Source: Thermodesulfovibrionales bacterium (lineage in GTDB: Bacteria > Nitrospirota > Thermodesulfovibrionia > Thermodesulfovibrionales > SM23-35). Taken from it: a stretch of DNA of 10,323 bases. Shown here one piece after another: positions 4,893 to 10,323 of the stretch. Location: assembly GCA_022865525.1 (NCBI GenBank), contig JALHSV010000519.1, positions 1 through 10,323 on the forward strand, written 5' to 3'. Each line of letters opens with the position of its first letter. Position 1 is the stretch's first letter. Made by a program: the position numbers and the translations under genes. The notes beneath the pieces are model-generated. The model saw nothing but the letters and a program-made list of their open reading frames with translations, was not told the origin of the DNA and did not search any database.

Positions 4893-7169
4893 ATGGAAGT
4901 TACTGACCCCGTCTGTAAGATGGTCATTGAAGACAAGGATGCAGTTGCTACTTCCCTCTATAAAGCAAAAACATATTATTTCTGCTCGATGCCCTGCAAG
5001 GAAGATTTTGATAAGGATCCTGAATCATATCTAATGCCAACGCAGGCATTGATGTCCGATATACATAAGGGAGAAATGGCGAAAGACCCGATATGCGGGA
5101 TGGTTATTCCGAAGGACCGTTCGATGAAGCGGGTCGTAGGCGGAAGGGAATATTATTTCTGTAGTGAGAGCTGCGTGAAGACCTTCGAGGCCCCTGAGAG
5201 GGAGTTGAAGGATATGAAACGAAGGGTGACCATTGCCCTGACCGGTGTTCTTGCGCTGGCAGTCCTGCGGGCTGCGCTGTTCCTCGGGCTTGCAGCAGGC
5301 GCCACTGTTCTCACCTGGGTACCGTTCCCGTGGCTTCCCTGGTTCAATGCAGGCGTGTGGCTGTTTATTATCACCACACCCATCATGATCTTCGGCGGGA
5401 AGGGGTTCTTTGTCGGCGCGTATCAAGCAATCAGGCAGCGCGTGGCCAACATGGACCTTCTTATCGCGCTCGGAACATCAACCGCCTATCTTTACAGTAC
5501 CTTTGTGATATTTTTCCCCGGTGTTCTGCCGGTGAAAGAATCTGATGTCTATTTTGATGTGTCGGCAATCATAATCGCATTTGTCCTCCTCGGGAAGTAC
5601 ATGGAAGAGATTATCAAGAAAAGAAGTTCTGCTGCCATCCGGAAGCTTCTCGATCTTAGACCGCAGACAGCGAGGGTGATCAGAGATGGGGTTGAAACAG
5701 AGATCCCTGCGGAGCAGATCATGCTAAACGAGTCGATAGTTGTCAGGCCGGGTGAGAAAATCCCAACTGACGGGATCGTAACCGAAGGCCATTCTTCAGT
5801 TGATGAAAAAATGCTCACCGGTGAAAGTCTTCCTGTCGAGAAAAAATCAGGTGATGAGGTAATCGGGGGAACAATCAATAGAGTCGGTTCGTTCAAATTC
5901 AAGGCAACGAGAGTTGGTGCAGATACCACATTAAGCCAGATCATTAAAATGGTGGAAGAGGCACAGGCATCGACCGCAAATATACAACGAATTGCCGATA
6001 AGGTTGCATCCTATTTCGTCCCCGCAGTCATCAGTGTTGCTTTTTTCTCTGCTGCAGGATGGTCTTTTTACGGAAATTATACATCGGCTCTCCTGTCGTT
6101 TGTTGCAGTCCTGATTATTGCCTGCCCCTGTGCCCTTGGCATTGCAACACCTGCAGCACTGATGGTTGGGGTCGGTAAAGGCGCCGAACTTGGGATACTG
6201 ATCCGGGGTGCGGAGTACCTCGAAAGGGCTGAAAAACTGAATGCAGTAGTGTTCGACAAGACCGGGACGCTCACGAAAGGGGAGCCGGAAGTGACAGGGA
6301 TAATCACCTTTGATTTGAGAGAAGAAGATCTCCTTCTTTACGCAGCAACCGCTGAGAAGGGCTCCGAACATCCTCTCGCAGAAGCTATCCTTAGAAAGGC
6401 GGAGATGGCAGGGCTTTCAATCCCCGATGCGGAAGCATTCGAAGCCATACCGGGTCATGGGGTCAGAGTGAGCATCAACGGGAAAGAAGTGTTGATAGGA
6501 AACCGCAGGCTTATGAAAGACAAAGGAGTGCGGATCGAGGAGAAAGAAAAGGTTATTTCAGGGCTTGAAGAAAAGGGAAACACGGTGATGCTTGTTGCAG
6601 AAGATGGACAACTCAGGGGAATGATCGCAGTGGCAGATACCTTAAAGGAAAACGCTGAAGAAGTTGTCAAGGGACTGAAGTCAGAAGGTGTTCAGGTGAT
6701 TATGCTTACGGGAGACAACGAGAAAACAGCCAGGGCAATAGGCGCACAGGTAGGCATTGACAGGATTATTGCCAACGTTCTTCCCGGTGATAAGGCGAAG
6801 ATTATAAAGGAGCTCCAGTCGGAAGGAAAGGTGGTTGCGATGGTTGGAGACGGCATCAACGATTCTCCTGCCCTTGCCCAGTCCGACATAGGCATCGCCA
6901 TCGGAAGCGGTTCTGATGTGGCGAAAGAGACCGGCGGGATCATTCTCGTCAAAGATGATCTGAGAGACGTCATCATGAGCATCAAGCTCTCGAAGGCCAC
7001 GATGAGGAAGATAAAACAAAACCTCTTCTGGGCATTTTTTTATAACACTGCAGCCATACCCTTGGCTGCCTTTGGTCTTCTGAATCCCATTATCGCAGCA
7101 GCAGCAATGTCGATCAGTTCGTTGAGTGTTGTGACGAATTCAGCATTGTTAAAAAGGGTAAAGATTTAA
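4893..7169 (+). CDS. copA: Copper-translocating P1B-type ATPase with two N-terminal YHS domains
   Basis: 758 residues. It exports Cu+ across the inner membrane at the cost of ATP. The N-terminus has two YHS domains, Cys8/Cys31/Cys35 and Cys68/Cys90/Cys94, in place of the usual HMA (CxxC) domains. After MA/MB helices (about 112-175) come the actuator TGES (309-312), the transmembrane CPC (411-413), phosphorylation motif DKTGT (455-459), nucleotide-domain HP (493-494), TGDN (606-609) and the hinge GDGIND (652-657). YN (717-718) and MSISS (739-743) in the last two helices, with CPC, are the Cu+/Ag+ (P1B-1) signature and argue against Zn/Cd/Pb. All catalytic residues are present. The ATG at 4893 is chosen because GGGAGG lies just upstream; a TTG at 4863 falls inside the hairpin. 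The gene follows the YHS and Met-rich genes. Confidence 0.95.
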   Translation: MEVTDPVCKMVIEDKDAVATSLYKAKTYYFCSMPCKEDFDKDPESYLMPTQALMSDIHKGEMAKDPICGMVIPKDRSMKRVVGGREYYFCSESCVKTFEAPERELKDMKRRVTIALTGVLALAVLRAALFLGLAAGATVLTWVPFPWLPWFNAGVWLFIITTPIMIFGGKGFFVGAYQAIRQRVANMDLLIALGTSTAYLYSTFVIFFPGVLPVKESDVYFDVSAIIIAFVLLGKYMEEIIKKRSSAAIRKLLDLRPQTARVIRDGVETEIPAEQIMLNESIVVRPGEKIPTDGIVTEGHSSVDEKMLTGESLPVEKKSGDEVIGGTINRVGSFKFKATRVGADTTLSQIIKMVEEAQASTANIQRIADKVASYFVPAVISVAFFSAAGWSFYGNYTSALLSFVAVLIIACPCALGIATPAALMVGVGKGAELGILIRGAEYLERAEKLNAVVFDKTGTLTKGEPEVTGIITFDLREEDLLLYAATAEKGSEHPLAEAILRKAEMAGLSIPDAEAFEAIPGHGVRVSINGKEVLIGNRRLMKDKGVRIEEKEKVISGLEEKGNTVMLVAEDGQLRGMIAVADTLKENAEEVVKGLKSEGVQVIMLTGDNEKTARAIGAQVGIDRIIANVLPGDKAKIIKELQSEGKVVAMVGDGINDSPALAQSDIGIAIGSGSDVAKETGGIILVKDDLRDVIMSIKLSKATMRKIKQNLFWAFFYNTAAIPLAAFGLLNPIIAAAAMSISSLSVVTNSALLKRVKI

Positions 7170-7175
7170 AATACC

Positions 7176-7243
7176 AGGAGGCTTCTATGCGGAAATTCAT
7201 TTATGCTCGAATAAGGTTTTTACCTCGTTCATCAGTTCATTGA
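7176..7243 (+). pseudogene. Orphan ribosome binding site and start codon after copA, possible gene remnant
   Basis: AGGAGG (7176-7181) lies five bases before an ATG at 7187, ideal spacing, seven bases after the copA stop. The frame runs only 18 codons (MRKFIYARIRFLPRSSVH) to a TGA at 7241 and overlaps the 3' end of nrdR on the other strand. The signal is as strong as any in the cassette, so this looks like the start of a lost third or fourth cassette gene whose body was removed, joining it to the nrdR end. It could also be a chance match or a real micropeptide. Confidence 0.35.
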
Positions 7244-7652
7244 TATCCTTAAACTGCCGGTAAACAGAAGCAAAGCGTACATACGCGACCTTATCGAGTT
7301 CCCTGAGAGAGGACATCACCTCTTCACCAATCCACGTGCTCTGAATTTCCTTGATGCCGAGCCCAATAAGCTTCTTTTCGATGGAGTCTGTAATGCCCTC
7401 AAGCGTCTCCATGGCAATCGGCCTTTTTTCACATGCCTTTTTCAGGCCTGTAAGGACCTTTTCTCTCTCAAAAGGTTCTCTCCTGCTATCTTTCTTGACG
7501 ACCATCGGGATGATGTCTTCAACGCGCTCATACGAGGTAAAACGCTTTGCACACTTGAGGCATTCGCGCCTGCGGCGTATTGCGTTCCCCTCCCTGCTCG
7601 TCCGGGAGTCAATGACCTTATCTTCCAAATTGCCGCAGAAGGGACACTTCAT
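7197..7652 (-). CDS. nrdR: Transcriptional repressor NrdR
   Basis: 151 residues, standard NrdR length. NrdR senses ATP/dATP and represses ribonucleotide reductase genes by binding NrdR boxes. The N-terminal zinc ribbon has Cys3, Cys6, Cys31 and Cys34 (CPFCG and CLKCAKRF), with DSRTSREGNAIRRRREC between. The ATP-cone follows (about 49-139), beginning VVKKDSRREPFEREKVLTGL and ending YVRFASVYRQFKDINE, which is diagnostic. Its ATG (7652-7650) shares one base with the glyA stop (TGATG), and no good Shine-Dalgarno is seen, so translation is probably coupled to glyA. It converges on copA with 27 bases between the stops and no obvious terminator. No NrdR box is visible in the window, so its targets are elsewhere. 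Confidence 0.97.
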   Translation of the reverse strand: MKCPFCGNLEDKVIDSRTSREGNAIRRRRECLKCAKRFTSYERVEDIIPMVVKKDSRREPFEREKVLTGLKKACEKRPIAMETLEGITDSIEKKLIGLGIKEIQSTWIGEEVMSSLRELDKVAYVRFASVYRQFKDINELMNEVKTLFEHK

Positions 7653-8890
7653 CAGTATATCGGAAATCTGTCACAGAGCGACTGAACTCTTCCCGAAAGG
7701 GAGTTCAGTCGCTCCGCGTCCTCACTCTTTTCTATGACTAAAGCTATGATATCGGCGATCTCAACCATTTCTGTCTCTGTCATCTTCCTTGTTGTCACAC
7801 AGGGTGTCCCGAGTCTTATGCCGCTGGTTATCGTGGGCGGCCTTTCATCGTAGGGGATAACATTCTTGTTGACTGTTATCCCGGCTTTCCCCAGTGCTTC
7901 TTCAGCATCCCTCCCGGTAATACCTTTGTTGGTCAGATCAATAAGCATCATATGGTTATCTGTACCGCCGGAAATAATCTGAAAGCCTTTTTTGAGGAGT
8001 TCTGCTGCAAGGCTTTTCGCATTCCTTATAACCGAGGACTGATAGTCTCTGAATGCAGGGCTTAAGGCTTCCTTGAGCGCTACTGCCTTTGCTGCTATGA
8101 CATGGACTAACGGCCCCCCCTGAATTCCCGGAAATATCATTTTATCGATAACCCTTGCATATTCAGCTTTACACATAATCAAGCCGCCTCTCGGCCCTCT
8201 CAGTGTCTTATGCGTTGTCGAAGTGACAAAGTCAGCGTGGGGGATCGGCGACGGATGAAGACCCGCAGCAATGAGGCCTGCAATATGGGCAATATCTGCC
8301 ATGAGATATGCTCCGACTTCTTTCGCAATATCAGAGAATATCTTGAAATCTAGGCTCCTCGAATAAGCGCTTGCACCGACAAGGATCATCTTCGGTTTAT
8401 GCGCTAAGGCGAGCTGTCTGACCTCTTCATGATCTATATACCCAGTGGTTTTGTTAACTCCGTAAGCCACAGGCTTATAGAATGTTCCCGAGAAATTGAC
8501 CGAAGCGCCATGCGACAGGTGTCCTCCATGGCTCAGGCTCATACTCAATATGGAATCACCGGGCTTGAGGACAGCAAAAAAGACTGCCATGTTGGCCTGC
8601 GATCCTGAATGAGGCTGGACATTGACATGTTCTGCCCCGAAGAGCTGCTTGGCCCGCTCTATTGCGAGAGTTTCAACAACGTCAGCATATTGACAGCCGG
8701 CGTAGTATCTTTTCCCGGGGTATCCTTCGGCATACTTATTGGTGAAGACAGAGCCCTGCACTTCGAGCACCGAGGGGCTTGCATAGTTCTCTGAGGCAAT
8801 GAGTACAATGTTTCTTCTTTCCCGTTCTATTTCCTTCTGTATCGCTTCGTATACTTCAGGATCAACCACTTTAAGATTTGCAAATACCAT
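7652..8890 (-). CDS. glyA: Serine hydroxymethyltransferase
   Basis: 412 residues from the ATG at 8890, matching the usual GlyA length. This cytosolic PLP enzyme interconverts serine and glycine while loading one-carbon units on tetrahydrofolate. Motifs include [17 protein letters not shown] (31-47), [11 protein letters not shown] (53-63), QPHSGSQAN (92-100), Asp199 and His202 in [10 protein letters not shown], and the PLP-binding Lys228 in [13 protein letters not shown]. The C-terminus ends in the family-typical CDRFPIY. The start lies inside the rpiB 3' end, a 20-base overlap; a TTG at 8911 would add 7 residues. The gene is part of rpiB-glyA-nrdR. A perfect 14-bp inverted repeat (7676-7714) is embedded in its last codons. 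Confidence 0.97.
   Translation of the reverse strand: MVFANLKVVDPEVYEAIQKEIERERRNIVLIASENYASPSVLEVQGSVFTNKYAEGYPGKRYYAGCQYADVVETLAIERAKQLFGAEHVNVQPHSGSQANMAVFFAVLKPGDSILSMSLSHGGHLSHGASVNFSGTFYKPVAYGVNKTTGYIDHEEVRQLALAHKPKMILVGASAYSRSLDFKIFSDIAKEVGAYLMADIAHIAGLIAAGLHPSPIPHADFVTSTTHKTLRGPRGGLIMCKAEYARVIDKMIFPGIQGGPLVHVIAAKAVALKEALSPAFRDYQSSVIRNAKSLAAELLKKGFQIISGGTDNHMMLIDLTNKGITGRDAEEALGKAGITVNKNVIPYDERPPTITSGIRLGTPCVTTRKMTETEMVEIADIIALVIEKSEDAERLNSLSGRVQSLCDRFPIY
7676..7714. repeat. Perfect 14-bp inverted repeat inside the 3' end of glyA
   Basis: GAGCGACTGAACTC (7676-7689) and GAGTTCAGTCGCTC (7701-7714) are exact reverse complements around an 11-base loop. On the glyA strand it encodes [13 protein letters not shown], which aligns in length with ordinary GlyA C-termini, so it is not an insertion. 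In the mRNA it would form a stable hairpin ending about 23 bases before the nrdR start. It has no T tract, so termination is unlikely. A role in coupling or mRNA processing is inference. Confidence 0.7.
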
Positions 8891-9338
8891 GTTTTTGCAG
8901 ACGCCCTTCAATATGTGATATTTTGTCGAGTCTTCTTCTATGTCTTTCCCCTTCGAAAGGAGTGCTCACCCATGTTTTGACAATCTCTTTTGCCAGGTCC
9001 TTCCCGACAATTCTGCCACCAAGGACGAGGATGTTTGCATCGTTGTGGAGCCTGCTCATTTTTGCTGTGAAGAGCTCGTTGCACAGGGAGGCCCTAACCC
9101 CGGGGAACTTATTTGCTACAATAGACATCCCTATACCCGTCCCGCAGATAAGTATCCCTTTCTCTATTTTCCCCGCAGAAACGGCTTCGGAGACCTTCTC
9201 GCCAAAATCCGGATAATCCACTGATTGTGGACCGTCCGTACCATAATCAATACACTCAAGATGAAGCTCCTGCAAGAGGGATAGTATCTCTTTTTTTAGT
9301 TCGATACCTGCGTGGTCACAGCCGATTGCGATTGTCAT
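8871..9338 (-). CDS. rpiB: Ribose-5-phosphate isomerase B
   Basis: 155 residues, the RpiB/LacAB family size. It interconverts ribulose 5-phosphate and ribose 5-phosphate in the pentose phosphate pathway, using a catalytic Cys. Motifs are IGCDHAG (5-11), VDYPDFG (40-46), the active-site Cys65 in CGTGIGMSI, His98 in [15 protein letters not shown], and the phosphate-binding GERHRRR near the C-terminus. Cys65 is typical of RpiB. The ATG at 9338 gives the expected N-terminal [11 protein letters not shown], but no strong Shine-Dalgarno precedes it. Its 3' end overlaps the glyA start by 20 bases, which supports cotranscription. It lies 69 bases downstream of metG on the same strand; that gap shows no clear terminator or promoter. 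Confidence 0.96.
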   Translation of the reverse strand: MTIAIGCDHAGIELKKEILSLLQELHLECIDYGTDGPQSVDYPDFGEKVSEAVSAGKIEKGILICGTGIGMSIVANKFPGVRASLCNELFTAKMSRLHNDANILVLGGRIVGKDLAKEIVKTWVSTPFEGERHRRRLDKISHIEGRLQKHGICKS

Positions 9339-9407
9339 TTTGGTATTCTATTTTTGAAGTTCATTAATATTATCCGACAGGTTCCCGGGAAGTCAAGAAC
9401 AGTGCTG

Positions 9408-10323
9408 TTACGGGGTTTTATCTGTTTCTATCCTCGGGAAGAGCGCGGGGCCTTTACATATCTTTGTGCCGGGTCTGAGCCCACCCCATCGTGTTTCGGT
9501 TTCGAGACTGGCTGTTGAAATATCGTGCGTGAGGTTGAGCTGTTTCCACATCTTCTCTGCGGTGGAGGGCATGAAAGGGAAGAGATAGACTGCTATGATT
9601 CTCAGGGCCTCAGCAAGGGGATACAATACCTTTGAGAGTTTGTGAATATTGTTTGTCTTCCAGAGATTCCATGGCGCTTCGTCTTCAATGAATTTGTTGG
9701 CATCATTGATGGTATCCCAGATTTTATCAATGGCATGCCCAAAGGAGAGTTTTTCGAGCGAGAGATCAAACGCCGCGGATATGCTTTCCACCTGATTCTT
9801 CAATCGGAGTGCTCCTGGTAGCGCAGTTTCTGCTTCACCAGTATGCAGAGAGGGTTCGGGAACTACGCCCCCAAAATATTTTTCGATCATGGACAGTGTT
9901 CTGCTCAGGAGGTTCCCGAGGTCGTTTGCAAGGTCTGTATTGAATCGCTTAATGAGCGCATTTTCGGAGAAATCTCCATCAAGGCCAAAGGGTACTTCCC
10001 TGAAAAGGAAATATCTGAAGGGATCAGCGCCGAATTTGTCCACAACTTCACGGGGATCAACAACATTACCGAATGACTTTGACATCTTCCTGCCTTCAAC
10101 AGTCCACCAGCCATGTGCAAAGATATTTTTCGGCAGGGGCATCCCGAGTGCCATGAGCATTGCGGACCAGTAAATCGCATGAGTGGTGAGGATATCCTTC
10201 CCGATCAAATGATGATCCGGAGGCCACCAGTAATCAGAACTGAGAACTGAGAACTGAGAACCGGGAACCGGGGATTGAACATTGTGATTCCTTCCCTGCT
10301 CAGGGGCAAGGTATTGTGTTGCA
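9408..10323 (-). CDS. metG: Methionyl-tRNA synthetase, partial (C-terminal 304 residues)
   Basis: The frame is open to the window edge, so the N-terminal HIGH region is missing. The enzyme charges tRNA-Met with methionine using ATP. Visible are HLIGKDILTTHAIYW, the FAHGWWTVEGRKMSKSFGNVVDP stretch with the catalytic KMSKS loop (10088-10074), and the helical anticodon-binding domain (NTDLANDLGNLLSRT, DEAPWNLWK, LFPFMPSTAEKMW). It ends soon after GLRPGTKICKGPALFPRIE, so it is the short form without a C-terminal tRNA-binding dimer domain. Just before DYWWPPDHHLIGKD the reading frame runs through a heptamer array (10237-10278), encoding QSPVPGSQFSVLSS, a stretch unlike conserved MetRS sequence. 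The frame stays open across it, so the gene is probably functional with an extra loop. A frame-disrupted gene cannot be excluded because the upstream half is not in the window. Confidence 0.95.
   Translation of the reverse strand, partial: ATQYLAPEQGRNHNVQSPVPGSQFSVLSSDYWWPPDHHLIGKDILTTHAIYWSAMLMALGMPLPKNIFAHGWWTVEGRKMSKSFGNVVDPREVVDKFGADPFRYFLFREVPFGLDGDFSENALIKRFNTDLANDLGNLLSRTLSMIEKYFGGVVPEPSLHTGEAETALPGALRLKNQVESISAAFDLSLEKLSFGHAIDKIWDTINDANKFIEDEAPWNLWKTNNIHKLSKVLYPLAEALRIIAVYLFPFMPSTAEKMWKQLNLTHDISTASLETETRWGGLRPGTKICKGPALFPRIETDKTP
10237..10285. repeat. Heptanucleotide tandem array embedded in metG
   Basis: On the plus strand the units are GAACTGA three times, GAACCGG twice, then GGATTGA and ACATTGT. 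Shifted by one base they read AACTGAG, AACCGGG and GATTGAA, which fit RRYYNRR like the intergenic array at 1716-1778. Six units equal 42 bases, exactly 14 codons, so metG keeps its frame on the minus strand. Gain or loss of one or two units would shift it. Confidence 0.85.

Noticed and set aside
5931..6371. Minus-strand open frame of 146 codons inside copA
   Set aside because: Antisense to the CPC/DKTGT core of CopA; no start signal and no family resemblance.
7351..7737. Plus-strand open frame of 128 codons over nrdR and the glyA end
   Set aside because: Antisense to two confidently identified genes; low-complexity Ser/Pro/Arg composition typical of a shadow frame.
8891..8911. TTG start for glyA at 8911
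   Set aside because: The ATG at 8890 gives a normal GlyA N-terminus and length; the 7 extra residues are not typical of the family.
1..10323. Search for tRNA, rRNA, CRISPR, integrase, transposase or defence genes
   Set aside because: None seen on either strand; nearly all sequence is accounted for by recognised genes.

Overview
The window (about 10.3 kb) is a bacterial chromosomal segment of housekeeping genes with a small copper-handling cassette in the middle. The genes and their moderate base composition look like a Gram-negative, probably anaerobic lineage such as Nitrospirota or the former Deltaproteobacteria. That placement is inferred from gene content and the style of the encoded proteins, not proven. 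No rRNA, tRNA, CRISPR array, transposase or integrase is visible.

Layout, left to right. (1) Positions 1-717, minus strand, partial: an acyltransferase of the LeuA/NifV/CimA superfamily with a variant active-site signature; Re-citrate synthase is one candidate role. (2) A divergent promoter region, 718-972. (3) A plus-strand fatty-acid operon, fabG-acpP-fabF, followed closely by rnc (RNase III). The fabG-acpP gap is largely a degenerate 7-bp tandem array. (4) A plus-strand copper cassette, 4110-7169: a 50-residue YHS-domain protein, an exported protein that is one quarter methionine, and a Cu+-type P1B ATPase (CopA) carrying two N-terminal YHS domains instead of the usual HMA domains. A perfect 15-bp hairpin and a promoter-like site with a dyad lie just before copA. 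A strong Shine-Dalgarno plus ATG with only 18 codons follows copA and looks like the stump of a lost gene. (5) A minus-strand block, metG (partial), rpiB, glyA, nrdR, read from right to left and converging on copA. rpiB-glyA and glyA-nrdR overlap, so these three are probably one translationally coupled operon.

How the parts work together. FabG, holo-ACP and FabF carry out elongation steps of type II fatty acid synthesis. RNase III matures rRNA. RpiB links ribulose-5-phosphate and ribose-5-phosphate, GlyA supplies one-carbon units and glycine, and NrdR represses ribonucleotide reductase genes, so this operon is loosely nucleotide-precursor themed. MetG charges tRNA-Met. The copper genes would bind Cu+ on both sides of the membrane and pump it out.

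The features most worth a second look are two 7-bp-periodic arrays that share a purine/pyrimidine grammar (RRYYNRR). One is intergenic. The other lies inside metG and is translated in frame next to the conserved HLIGKD segment. Others are the YHS/Met-rich copper module with its unusual copA leader, a perfect 14-bp inverted repeat inside the glyA coding region just before nrdR, and the orphan translation start after copA.
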